Assembly: GCF_017875645.1 (NCBI RefSeq)
Contig: NZ_JAGGMR010000001.1
Span: 5,022,001-5,086,000, forward strand
Reading direction: 5' to 3'
DNA: 64,000 nucleotides
Source: Nocardia goodfellowii
Lineage (GTDB): Bacteria > Actinomycetota > Actinomycetes > Mycobacteriales > Mycobacteriaceae
The position numbers and the translations under genes are program-made. The notes under the pieces are model-generated. The model saw nothing but the letters and a program-made list of their open reading frames with translations, ran no database searches and was not told the DNA's origin. This document shows, piece by piece, positions 26,087 to 36,600 of the stretch (position 1 is the stretch's first letter; every line of letters starts with the position of its first letter).

Positions 26087-26227
26087 GGCCACAACGGCGT
26101 AACAGCATGTCGATCACCGCGCGCCGCCGTAATTCCGGCGCGCGTATTCGACTACTGTCCAGTGGCTCACGGGTCCGTGATCACGCAGACAGGAATCGAC
26201 CGGTCTTCGGCCGACAAGGGGAATTCC

Positions 26228-26872
26228 GTGCATTTGTGGAGCTATATCCAGGGGCGGGGCGAGGTGCTGGCGTTCCTCACCTACCAGCACGCGTCGCTGG
26301 CATTTCAAACCGTGATGGTCGGGACGATCCTGGCCGTCCTCATCGCGGTCGCGGTCTACCGGCTGCCCCTGCTCTCCTCGCTCACGTTGACCTCCAGCCG
26401 GGTGGCGCTGACCATCCCCTCGCTGGCACTGCTGGCGCTGCTGCTGGTCCCGTTCGGGCTCGGGGTGGTCCCGTCGTTCCTCATGCTGGCCTTCTTCGCG
26501 ACCCTGCCGGTGATCGGGAACGCGATCGTGGGCCTGCGGTCGGTGCCGGACTCGGTCATCGAATCCGCGCGCGGGATCGGGCTCTCCCGCCGGCGGATCC
26601 TGTTGACCGTCGAATTGCCGATCGCCTGGCCGGTGATCCTCACCGGCATCCGGATCTCCACGCAGATGGTGGTCGGCGTCGCCGCCATCGTCGCCTATGT
26701 GCTCGGCCCAGGTCTGGGCTCGCTCATCTTCAACGGCCTGTCCCGGCTCGGTGGCGCGAACGCCCTCGAGATGGCGCTGACCGGAACCATTCTCATCGTC
26801 GCGATCGCGTTGGTGTTCGACGCGCTCCTCGTCCTGCTCGGACGTCTCACCATCGCAAAGGGACTTTCATGA
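26228..26872 (+). CDS. OpuC/ProW-type ABC importer, permease 1
   Basis: This 214-aa membrane protein with about six helices is one of two permeases of a glycine betaine/carnitine/choline-type importer. The EAA-like loop reads PDSVIESARGIGLSRRRILLTVELP, typical of OpuCB/OpuCD. The start is the GTG at 26228, with AAGGGG six bases upstream; a frame from 26162 lacks such support. Its last bases overlap the ATPase gene start (ATGA), so the operon is tightly coupled. Confidence 0.9.
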   Translation: MHLWSYIQGRGEVLAFLTYQHASLAFQTVMVGTILAVLIAVAVYRLPLLSSLTLTSSRVALTIPSLALLALLLVPFGLGVVPSFLMLAFFATLPVIGNAIVGLRSVPDSVIESARGIGLSRRRILLTVELPIAWPVILTGIRISTQMVVGVAAIVAYVLGPGLGSLIFNGLSRLGGANALEMALTGTILIVAIALVFDALLVLLGRLTIAKGLS

Positions 26873-28146
26873 CCGATGAGCTGACCACCCGGGCCGTTCC
26901 GGCGGAGCGCAATGTGACCGGCGCGTCCATCACGCTGGACGGAGTCGTCAAACGCTATCGGGGACAGGACAAACCCGCGGTCGCACGTCTCGACCTGGAG
27001 ATCGAAGCGGGCCGGATCGTCGCGTTCGTCGGTCCGTCCGGCTGCGGGAAGACCACCACCCTCAAAATGATCAACCGGCTGATCGAGCCGACCGAGGGGC
27101 GCATTCTCATCGACGGTCGCGATGTCACCAAGGAGAATCCCGACAAGCTGCGGCAGTCGATCGGGTACGTCATCCAGTCCGGTGGCTTGTTCCCGCACTG
27201 GTCGGTGGCCAAGAACATCGGCGCCATTCCGCGCGTGCTCGGCTGGGACAAGAAGCGGATCGCGGAGCGCACCGAATATCTGCTCGATCTGGTGGGGCTC
27301 GATGCCGGTACCTTCGCGGACCGGCTGCCCAAGGATATGTCCGGCGGACAGCAGCAGCGCGTCGGTGTGGCGCGGGCGCTGGCCGCCGATCCGCCGGTGC
27401 TGCTGATGGACGAGCCGTTCGGCGCGGTCGATCCGATCACCCGGGTCCGGTTGCAGGACAGTCTGATCGCGATCCAGCACGAGCTCGGCAAAACCATCGT
27501 GATCGTGACCCACGATTTCGAGGAGGCAACCAAGCTGGGGGACAAGGTGCTGATCCTGTCGGAGGGCGGGCATATCGAGCAGTACGCGCCGCCGGAGGAG
27601 ATTCTCACCGATCCCGCCACGCCCTTCGTCGAGGAATTCGTCGGCTCGGGGGCGAAGCTGGCATATCTGACCGTGTCTCGCGTGCGAGATGTGCAGTACG
27701 ACAAGGTGTTCACCGCTCGGGTCGGTGAGCCGTCGGGCGACGTGATCGCTCGCGCGAAAGCGGCGGGGCACAGTTGGATCGTGGTGGTCGACCGGGCGGG
27801 ACGGCCGCGGTCCTGGCCCTCGCTCGCGGAAGTAGCGTCCAAGCCCGAGGTGTCGGACTTCCTGGACCGGCGGTTGCCGGTCGTGGCGCGATCGTCGACG
27901 CTCAACGACGCGTTCGACGAGATGCTCGCGACGAGCCAGGGGGCCACCCTCGTCACCGACGGTCGTGGCGCGGTGGTCGGCTCGTTGAGCATCGTGGCGG
28001 TGACCGAGCTGATCCGGAACAAGCTCGCCGAAGGGCATCCCGAGGAGGAGGACCTCTCCTACGAGACCTACGTCGACGGCACCGACCCGGCCCCCACGCC
28101 CGTGGTCGCCGCCGATGAGGAACCCGGATCGGCCGGACACGCATGA
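26869..28146 (+). CDS. OpuC/ProV-type ABC importer, ATP-binding protein with CBS domains
   Basis: This 425-aa ATPase energises osmolyte uptake. Seen: Walker A GPSGCGKTTTLKM, Q-loop YVIQSGGLFPHW, signature MSGGQQQRVGVARAL, Walker B VLLMDEPFGAVDP and H-loop IVIVTHDFEEATKL. The C-terminal third (from about residue 275) has tandem CBS-like repeats (WIVVVDRAGRPRSW, GATLVTDGRGAVVGSLSI), the modules that sense ionic strength or nucleotides in OpuA/OpuC. The ATG at 26869 overlaps the permease stop; its own stop overlaps the next permease start at 28143. Confidence 0.93.
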   Translation: MTDELTTRAVPAERNVTGASITLDGVVKRYRGQDKPAVARLDLEIEAGRIVAFVGPSGCGKTTTLKMINRLIEPTEGRILIDGRDVTKENPDKLRQSIGYVIQSGGLFPHWSVAKNIGAIPRVLGWDKKRIAERTEYLLDLVGLDAGTFADRLPKDMSGGQQQRVGVARALAADPPVLLMDEPFGAVDPITRVRLQDSLIAIQHELGKTIVIVTHDFEEATKLGDKVLILSEGGHIEQYAPPEEILTDPATPFVEEFVGSGAKLAYLTVSRVRDVQYDKVFTARVGEPSGDVIARAKAAGHSWIVVVDRAGRPRSWPSLAEVASKPEVSDFLDRRLPVVARSSTLNDAFDEMLATSQGATLVTDGRGAVVGSLSIVAVTELIRNKLAEGHPEEEDLSYETYVDGTDPAPTPVVAADEEPGSAGHA

Positions 28147-28880
28147 ATCGGTCGCGCCGCATACCGCTCGACGTCTGGTTCGAGCCGATCATCATTCTCG
28201 CCATCGGCGTCGGCTATCTGCTGTGGTATCGCTCCAGTACTTTCACGCCGACCGAGCAGGCATCGCTGGCCTGGGCCAACTTGCAGACCACCATCCTCGC
28301 GCACATCAAGCTGACCGTCGTGGCGACGCTGATCGTGGTAGTGGTCGCGATCCCGCTGGGCATCGCGCTGACCCGGCCCGCCTTGCAGCGGTTCGAGACG
28401 GTCGCGGTCAACTTCGCCAATATCGGCCAGGCCGCGCCTGCCGTCGGCCTGCTCGTGCTGTTCACCTTCTGGCTGGGCACCGGATTCCGGACCGCGGTGG
28501 TCGGTCTCGTGGTGTACGCGATTCTGCCGATTCTGCAGAACACCATCGTCGGGTTGCGGCAGGTGGATCAGCGCACGATCGAAGCGTCTCGCGGCATCGG
28601 GTTCTCGGCGGCGCGCACGCTGTTCCAGGTCGAGTTGCCGCTCGCGGTCCCGGTGATTCTCAACGGGGTGCGCACCGCGCTGGTGATCCTGGTCGGCACC
28701 GCGACACTGAGCACCTTCATCGGGGCGACGAGCCTCGGCACGCTGATCACTACCGGCGTCACGCTGTTCCTGCCCAAACTGCTCATCTCCGGCGCGATTC
28801 TGGTCGGTCTGCTGGCGCTGGTCATCGACTGGCTCGGCAGGTTGGTCGAACTGGCCGCGACCCCCCGAGGTGTGTCATGA
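28143..28880 (+). CDS. OpuC/ProW-type ABC importer, permease 2
   Basis: This 245-aa permease of about six helices is the partner of the protein at 26228. The EAA-like loop reads DQRTIEASRGIGFSAARTLFQVELP, and GATSLGTLITTGVTLF near the end is typical of the OpuCD group. ATGA overlaps link it to the ATPase gene before and the binding-protein gene after. Confidence 0.92.
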   Translation: MNRSRRIPLDVWFEPIIILAIGVGYLLWYRSSTFTPTEQASLAWANLQTTILAHIKLTVVATLIVVVVAIPLGIALTRPALQRFETVAVNFANIGQAAPAVGLLVLFTFWLGTGFRTAVVGLVVYAILPILQNTIVGLRQVDQRTIEASRGIGFSAARTLFQVELPLAVPVILNGVRTALVILVGTATLSTFIGATSLGTLITTGVTLFLPKLLISGAILVGLLALVIDWLGRLVELAATPRGVS

Positions 28881-29848
28881 GGTCGGTTCGGGCCGGATCG
28901 ATTGCGCTGTTGGTCATTACGCTGCTCGCGGGATGCGGGCTGGTGAGTTCCTCGGGCACGTTCCACGATGCGAGCCTGCCGGGCGGGGACCGGCCGCTGG
29001 CGGGCGCGAAGCTCGTGGTGACCTCCAAGAGCTTCACCGAAGGCGTGCTGCTGGGCAAGATCACCGCGACCTATCTGGCCGCCGCCGGCGCCGAGGTGAT
29101 CGACCTGACCGGGGCGCCCGGATCCGCCTCCTCGCGGCAGGCGCAGCTCAACGGTGACGCCGACATTCTCTGGGAGTACACCGGAACCGGCTGGGTCAAC
29201 TACCACAACCAAACCGAGACGATCGTCGATCCGCACGAGCTGTGGCAGCGGGTCCACGACATCGAACAGCGCGAGAACGACCTGGAGTGGCTGCCCCCGG
29301 CGAACTTCAACGACACCTACGCCTTCGCCGCCGCGGCCGCGACGGCGCGCCGCCTCGGGGTGCGGTCGCTGTCGGATGTCGCCGCACTGCCCGTCGCCGA
29401 CCGCACCTTCTGCGTCGACGACGAGTTCTTCAGCCGTTCCGACGGTTTCATTCCGATGCTGGCGAAATACGATATGCCCTACAACGATCCGAATGGCCTG
29501 CCCGCGGCGAACGTCACCCGGATGGATGCCGGAGTGGTGTACCCGGCGACGGCCAAGAGCGCACCCTGCAACTTCGGGATGGTCTACACCACCGACGGCC
29601 GGGTCAAGAACCTCGATCTGACGGTCCTGGAAGACGACAAGAAGTTCTTTCTGCCCTACAGCGGCACCGCCGTCGTCCGCGACTCGATCATCCAGGCGTA
29701 TCCGCAGCTTCGCGCGCTGCTGGGCACCATCTCCGAACGCCTCACCGACGAGCTGATGCAGGACCTCAACGGCCGTGTCGACATCGACGGCGAAGACCCC
29801 TCCGACGTCGCCTACGACTGGCTCCGGACCGAAAACCTGGTCGACTAG
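28877..29848 (+). CDS. OpuC-type substrate-binding lipoprotein (OpuAC/OsmX family)
   Basis: This 323-aa lipoprotein delivers a quaternary-amine or related osmolyte to the OpuC-type permeases. It has a lipoprotein signal with lipobox LLAGC (Cys at about residue 20). The mature protein shows the family's KLVVTSKSFTEGVLLGKI opening, ADILWEYTGTGWVNY (ligand-pocket aromatics), FNDTYAFAA and the late segment YPQLRALLGTISERLTDELM. It is the last gene of the four-gene operon; a 703-bp gene-free stretch follows. Cargo could be betaine, choline, carnitine or ectoine. Confidence 0.92.
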   Translation: MRSVRAGSIALLVITLLAGCGLVSSSGTFHDASLPGGDRPLAGAKLVVTSKSFTEGVLLGKITATYLAAAGAEVIDLTGAPGSASSRQAQLNGDADILWEYTGTGWVNYHNQTETIVDPHELWQRVHDIEQRENDLEWLPPANFNDTYAFAAAAATARRLGVRSLSDVAALPVADRTFCVDDEFFSRSDGFIPMLAKYDMPYNDPNGLPAANVTRMDAGVVYPATAKSAPCNFGMVYTTDGRVKNLDLTVLEDDKKFFLPYSGTAVVRDSIIQAYPQLRALLGTISERLTDELMQDLNGRVDIDGEDPSDVAYDWLRTENLVD

Positions 29849-30551
29849 CGAAGACTGGGCATCGGCTCGACACGCGGTATCGAGCGCTCCTCGCCGCCTG
29901 GAACATCCCCCGCGTCTAAGATCAACCACACACAGCCGACGGACCACCAGCACACCGCCCCGCCTCCGCGTCACCGAACACCATGGCTCACAACACCTAC
30001 CGCCCACGGCAACCGCGCGCGCACCGTATCGGTGACCGAGCGCGAGGTCGCAGGGCGTTTTCAGTGCACCGCCAGTTCAGTTCGCCCGCTCGTTGCTTCG
30101 CTGTCCCCGTACCGATTTCAAGATCTTTCGCCGTGCTGTGAACGTACCGATTATTCGGTATTTAAACGTTGGGTGATGTAACCGTACGGAAGTTTTTTTA
30201 TACCGGCTCGGCCCCGCGAATTGTGCAGTAGTACAACGGCATTTGCCCGGATTGCGTAATACTGGTCGAGGGTGCCGCGTCGCGGTTCGAGGGTTGGACT
30301 TTCCGGGACAGTCGATGGACTGTGCCATCGGCAATAGTGCAGTTAGTGGAGGTCACGTGTCTATTCTGCGAACTCGACGGGCGCACCGTCTGGGACGGCG
30401 CGCGCCGACGGGCGGGTCGAAGGGGCGCGGGCGGCGGTCTCCTCCGTCTGGCTAGTTCGGTAAGAGCAAGCGCGGCAATGGTTTTGGCGCGTGGCGTTGC
30501 TGTCCGGTCGGTCGGCATCGCCCAGCCGAGGTGACGAGCGAGGGATACGCC
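29849..30551. promoter_or_regulatory. 703-bp intergenic region upstream of the NRPS genes
   Basis: No convincing gene. The stretch is locally AT-richer around 30120-30260 than anything nearby and should hold the NRPS promoter. Elements seen: TACCGA-TTAT-TCGGTA (30145-30160), a perfect 6-bp dyad; CCGTACGG (30182-30189) followed by a run of seven T; ACAGTC-GATG-GACTGT (30308-30323), another perfect 6-bp dyad. Just after the transporter operon, GCTCGA and TCGAGC (29865-29870 and 29880-29885) could form a weak hairpin without a T tract. No confident -35/-10 pair and no iron-box-like site were seen. Confidence 0.45.
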
Positions 30552-33500
30552 ATGCAGACCGAAAACAAAATACAGCAGCGCGGCCTGACATCGATTCAGA
30601 AAGAACTATGGCTCGCGCACGAACTGTCCGATATACCCAATAACTGCATCGTTTACGCCGATATCCGAGCCGAACTGGAAATCGGCCGCTTCGTCGCGGC
30701 CGTACGCCAGGTTTTTGCCGAATCGGAAGCGCTGGCAGTAAATTTCGTGTCGGCGGCCGACGGCCCCGTGCAGGTAGAGCGCGATATCCGCGATTGGAAA
30801 CCGGCCTACCTCGACCTTACCGACCGGTCGGATTCCGAAGCGGCGGCGTTCGAATATATGTCCGGTCAGCGTGCGCTGGGATTCGATCTGGAGCGAGACC
30901 CGTTGCTCAGGGTCGCCCTGCTCAAAGTCGGTGCCGCGCACCATGTGCTGATGATGTGCTTCCACCACATCATCATGGACGGCGTCGGCGTCGTCACCTG
31001 GACCCAGCGGGTGCTCGACGTATACGGCGCCGCGATCGGCGAAACGCCCGCCGCGCCCCCCGATTTCGTGAGCGTCGAGGAGATCCTCGACAGTGACCGG
31101 GCCTACCGCCGCGACCGGCAGGCAATCGATCGCGAGTACTGGCAGCGGACGATCTCCGCCGGCACCGAGCCGCTGCGGCTTCCCGGCAGCGCCGAGATCG
31201 ACGCCGTGCCGGGACGAGTCGGCTGCACGCGCAGCATCTCGGGCGCGGAGTTGCAGGAGCTGTTCGGTTCCGCGCAATCGATCGGCGTCCGGTTGCCCTA
31301 CCTGCTGATGTCCGTCGCGGCCGCCGCGATCCAGCGGTACGCGGCGCGCGACGAATTCTGCGTCCAGATGCCGGTTTCCAATCAAACGGCGATCGCCCGC
31401 CGGACACCCTGCCAGCTCTCGGATACGGTGCCGCTGCCGGTGCGCACGAGCGCGAACCTGTCGCTCGGCGAGCTCGCCGAGCGGATCCACGACACCATAG
31501 CGAGCGCGAAAGAGCATCTCCGCTATGGGATGTCGAATATCCGGCGCGACACCAAGATCGCCACGACCGATGCCTTCGGCCCGGTCGTCAACGTCATGTC
31601 GTTCTTCGGCGCCTTGCGGATGGTGGACGGCGAGGCCGACCTCCAGGTCTTCTCGGCGGGTACCAGCGGGGACCTGTCGATCATCTTCTCCTACGAGCGG
31701 CAGGCGTCGCGCGGCGGCTACCTGCGGCTGGAGGGTGACGCCCAGCTCTACACCGAGGACGATCTGCGGGGCTACCTCGAAACGATCGGTCGTTATCTGC
31801 GGCAGGCGATCGCCGACCCGCGCGTGCTGATCGGGACGGTGGACATCCTCGGCGCGGAGCGCGCCCGCGTGCTCGAACTGTGGAACGACACGGCGACGCC
31901 GGTCGACCCGGCGGCGACCCTGGCCGGCTTGTTCGAAGACCGGGCGGCGCAGTCGCCGGACGCGGTCGCGGTCGTGTCCGGCGGAGCCGAACTCACCTAC
32001 GGGGAGCTCGACCGGCGGGCCGAACAGATTGCGCGAACGCTGGTTTCGCGCGGGGTACGGCCGGACAGCGTCGTCGCGGTGGCTCTGCCACGGTCGGTGG
32101 AGCTGATCATCGCGATAGTGGCGGTGGTGAAGGCCGGTGGCGCGTATCTGCCGGTGGACCCGGCCTATCCGCCGGAGCGGCTGGCGTTCGTCCTCGGTGA
32201 CGCCGCGCCGGTCGCGGTCCTCACCGACGCCGCCACCTCGAAAGCGCTGCCGCCGAGTGCTGCGCCGCTGATCCTGCTCGAAGCGGCCGAGGCGGAAGGG
32301 ACCGGTGCCGCGCGCGCCGCCCTGCCGCGGCCGGGCAACCTCGCGTACCTGATCTACACCTCGGGTTCCACCGGCACACCCAAGGGTGTCGCCGTCACGC
32401 ACGCCAATGCCGCCTCGCTGTTCCTGAGCACCGCGAAGTGGTGCCAGTTCGGCGCCGGGGATGTCTGGGCCTGGTGCCACTCCCAAGCGTTCGACTTCTC
32501 CGTCTGGGAGATCTGGGGCGCGCTGCTGTACGGCGGCCGGGTCGTGGTGGTGCCGTGGGATGTCGTGCGCACCCCCGCGCAGCTGTGGGATCTGGTGGTC
32601 GAGGCGGGCGTGACTGTCCTCAATCAAACGCCCTCCGCCTTCCACGCGCTGGCCGAAGCGCGCGCGGCCGGTGGCCGCACCCAATCCGCTTTGCGCATGG
32701 TGATATTCGGCGGCGAGGCGCTGAATCCGGCGCACCTGGACCGGTGGTATTCGGCCGGTGACGGCGGGCCCGCGTTGGTGAACATGTACGGGATCACCGA
32801 GACCACGGTGCACGTGACGAAGCTGGATCTGGTCGCCGCGCACGGTGCGCGCGGCGGCAGCCCGATCGGGACGCCGCTGGCGAACATGCGGGTGTACGTG
32901 CTGGACTCGGGCTTGGCGCCGACTCCGATCGGGGTGTCCGGCGAGCTGTATGTGGCCGGAGCGCAGCTGGCCCGGGGCTATCAGGGCCGATCCGGTCTGA
33001 CGGCGACGCGATTCGTGGCCGATCCGTTCGATGCGGCCGGCGGCGGCCGGTTGTATCGCACCGGTGACGTGGCGCGCTGGACGGCGGCGGGCGAGCTGGA
33101 GTTCGTCGGCCGCGCCGACGATCAGGTCAAGGTGCGCGGCTTCCGGATCGAACCCGGCGAGATCGAAACCGCGCTGGCGCGCCATCCCGCGGTGGCGCGC
33201 GCGGTGGTGGTCGCCCGGGATACCGACGGCGGCAAGCAGTTGGTCGCGTATGTGGTCACCGATCACGACGACGCGGAGGCGCGGGCGAGCCTCGGCGCGG
33301 AGTTGCGCCGGTTCGCCGCCGAGCGGCTGCCGGAGTTCATGGTGCCCGCGGCGGTGATGGTGATCGACTCGATGCCGTTGACCGCGAACGGCAAGCTCGA
33401 TCGCGCGGCGTTGCCCGCCCCCGCCCTGGTGGCCTCGGCGCGGTACCGCGCGCCGCGCGGTGCGCGGGAACGCGTGCTGGCCGAGTTGTTCGGTGAGGTG

Positions 33501-33675
33501 CTCGGCCAGGACCGAGTCGGAGTGGACGACAGCTTCTTCGAACTGGGTGGGCACTCGCTGTCCGCTACTCAGCTGATCAGCCGGATCCGGGCGGTTCTGG
33601 GGGTCGAGGTCCCGATTCGGACGGTGTTCGACGCACCGACGGTGGCGCAGTTGGCGACTCGGCTCGACACCGGTG
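30552..33675 (+). other. NRPS module 1: starter-like C, A(Thr), PCP
   Basis: The C domain opens [14 protein letters not shown] instead of the [13 protein letters not shown] of later modules and keeps HHIIMDG (residues 138-144). It resembles first-position C domains that receive an acyl or aryl group from outside. The A domain pocket reads D-F-W-N-I-G-M-V-H-K (from [30 protein letters not shown] and the NGKLDR lysine), the standard threonine code. Threonine at position 1 could later carry a lactone. Confidence 0.82.
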
Positions 33676-36600
33676 TCCGGGTGCGCCCGATGCTGTCGGT
33701 CCGGCAGCGTCCGGACGTGGTTCCGTTGTCGTTCGCGCAGCGGCGGTTGTGGTTCATCCACCGCCTCGAAGGTCCTTCCGCCACCTACAACGTCCCGCTG
33801 ACGGCGCGGTTGACGGGTGCGTTCGACGTGTCCGCGTTCGCGGCCGCGGTCGATGACGTGGTCGCCCGCCATGAGAGTCTGCGCACCGTCTACGTCGAAA
33901 CCGACGGTGTGCCCGCGCAGCGGGTGGTCGGCCTGGACAGCGTCGAGGTGCCGCTGCTCGTCACCGATGTCGCCCCGGCCGAGGTGGAGGCGGCGGTCGC
34001 CGAAGCGTCGCGGTACCGGTTCGATCTGTCGGCGGAGATTCCGGTTCGGGTCAGTGTCATTCGGTGCGGTGACGACTGGATGCTGGTGTTCTTGCTCCAC
34101 CACATCGCCGCTGACGGGTGGTCGGCGACGACTTTGCTGCGGGATTTGTCGGCGGCGTACGAGGCGCGCCTGGCGAATCGGGCGACGCAGTGGCGGCCGT
34201 TGCCGGTGCACTACGTGGATTACGCGTTGTGGCAGCAGGAGTTGCTGGGCTCTCCGACCGATCCGAAGAGCATGCTGTCGCAACAGCTCGACTACTGGCG
34301 TGCCGAACTCGCGGGCTTGCCGGAGCAGTTGCGGTTGCCGACCGACCGGCCGCGGCCGCGGGTCGCGAGCTATCGCGGCGACATGGTGCTGTTCACCGTG
34401 GACGCGGAGACGCGCGGCGCGGTGGAGCGGTTGGCCGCCGACGAGGGTGCGACGGTGTCGATGGTGTTGCAATCGGCGCTGGCGGTGCTGCTGTTCAAAC
34501 TCGGTGCGGGCGAAGACATTCCGATCGGCGCGCCGATCGCGGGTCGCACCGACGACGCGCTGACCGATCTGGTCGGGTTCTTCGTCAACACCTGGGTGCT
34601 GCGCGCCCCGGTCGCACCGTCGGCGTCGTTCAGCGAGGTGCTCGCTCGGGTCCGGGCGAAAGCCCTTGCCGCCTACGAGAATCAGGACGCGCCGTTCGAT
34701 TTGCTGGTGGAGTTGCTCAATCCCGCCCGCTCGGCCGCGCATCATCCGTTGTTCCAGGTGCTGCTGACCCTCCAGGACAACCCGTTGCCCACGCTGGCGC
34801 TGCCGGGTGTCGCCGTCGATCCGCGCCCGCTGACCAGCACCACCTCGCGATTCGATTTGACCTTCAACATCGGCGAGACGCCGGCCGGAGCCGCCCCGGG
34901 GGGCTGGGACGGATTCATCGAATACGCCACCGACCTGTTCGACCGGTCCACGATCGAAGCTACCGCGGCACGGTTGGTGCGGATTCTGCGGCATATCGTT
35001 TCGGACCCCGGTACTCAGGTCGGCTCGATCGACGTATTGGGCGATGACGAACGAGAACTGGTGTTGCGCCGCTGGAACGACACCACCGTTTCGGCCGAGT
35101 CGCGCGGCACGGTGGTCGAGTTGTTCGCCGCGCGAGCCGCCGCGTCTCCAGAGGCGGCGGCCGTCGTGGGCAGCGACGGTGAGCTGTCCTATCGGGAGCT
35201 CGATACTCGGTCCGAGCGGCTCGCGCGGGTATTGCTCGCGCGCGGAGTGCGGCCCGACGCCATCGTCGCCGTCGCCTTGCCGCGGTCCGCGAACCTGATC
35301 GTGGCGTTGCTGGCGGTGCTGAAAGCCGGTGGCGGTTATCTGCCGATCGACCCGGCCTATCCCTCGGATCGGCTGGCATTCATCCTCGCCGACGCTGCCC
35401 CCGCGGTCGTCCTGACCGATCATGACACCGCACCCGGGCTGCCGCACACCGCTACGACCCACCTCTATCTCGACGCACTCGATGACAGTGGCGCGGATGT
35501 CTGCGACCCCGCGGGGACTGTGCGGCCCGAGGGCCTGGCGTATTTGATCTACACCTCGGGGTCGACCGGTGTGCCGAAAGGTGTTGCGGTCACTCACCAT
35601 AACCTCCGCAATCTGGCGTCGCAGGGTTGGTCGACCGGTCCGGGGGAGCGGGTGTTGATGCATTCGTCGGTGGCTTTCGATGCGTCGACGTATGAGGTTT
35701 GGCCTGCTCTGATCAGTGGTGGTGCGGTAGTGGTGGCGGGTGCGGAGCGTTCGGATCCGGGTGAGATCACTACGTTGATCGCTGATTGTGCGGTGACTCG
35801 GATGTTCGTGACTCCGGCTCTGCTGTCAGCGGTACTCGACTATGCGGACGACTTGCCGGGCAACGTTTTCCGGAGTCTGAAGCAGGTGATCGCCGGTGGC
35901 GCCGAGCTGACCCCCGCGTTGGTGGGCCGGTTGCAGGGCCGCGCCGACGGTGTGATCGTCACCAATGGTTACGGTCCGACCGAGACCACGGTGTTCGCGA
36001 CCGTGTTCTGCGCTGATGCGATCTCGGACACCGACATGTCGGTGCCGATCGGGTCCGCACTGGCCGGTATGCGTACGTACGTGCTGGATTCGGCATTGGC
36101 CCCGGTTCCGGTCGGGGTGCCGGGCGAGTTGTATGTGGCGGGAGCTCAACTGGCTCGTGGATATCACGGCAAGGCTGGTTTGACGGCGGCGCGGTTCGTG
36201 GCGGATCCGTTCGATCCCGCTGGTGGCCGGTTGTATCGGACCGGTGATGTGGTGCGCTGGAATGCGCAGGGGCAGTTGGAGTTCGCGGGCCGGTTCGATG
36301 ATCAGGTGAAGATCCGTGGCTTCCGGGTGGAACCCGGTGAGGTCGAAGCCGTGCTGGCACAGCATCCTTCGGTGCTCCGTGCCGCGGTGGTCGCCCGTGA
36401 GGTCGGCCCCGCGGGCAAGCAGCTCATCGGCTATGTGGTCGCGGACGAAACCGGGGCGGAGATCCGTCGATTCGCGGCGGAGCGGTTGCCGGACTTCATG
36501 GTGCCGGCCGTGGTGATGGTGCTCGACGAGATGCCGCTGACCGCCAACGGGAAACTGGATCGCGCGGGGTTGCCGGATCCGGAGCTGGTGTCCTCGGTGG

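Noticed and set aside
29865..29885. Hairpin after the osmolyte importer operon as terminator
   Set aside because: Six-base stem with nine-base loop and no T tract; too weak to call.
30182..30199. CCGTACGG plus seven T as a rho-independent terminator
   Set aside because: The palindrome has no loop and cannot form a stable hairpin; the T run is probably just part of the AT-rich island.
29849..30551. Iron-box (IdeR/DmdR-type) site, as for a siderophore cluster
   Set aside because: No TTAGG...CCTAA-like 19-bp dyad is present, and the A-domain pockets do not look like hydroxyornithine or aryl-acid activation.
30606..35663. 1685-codon open frame on the minus strand opposite the first NRPS gene (and a 1969-codon one at 39669-45578)
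   Set aside because: Both are antisense to clear NRPS domains with every conserved motif on the + strand; third-position GC bias explains their length.
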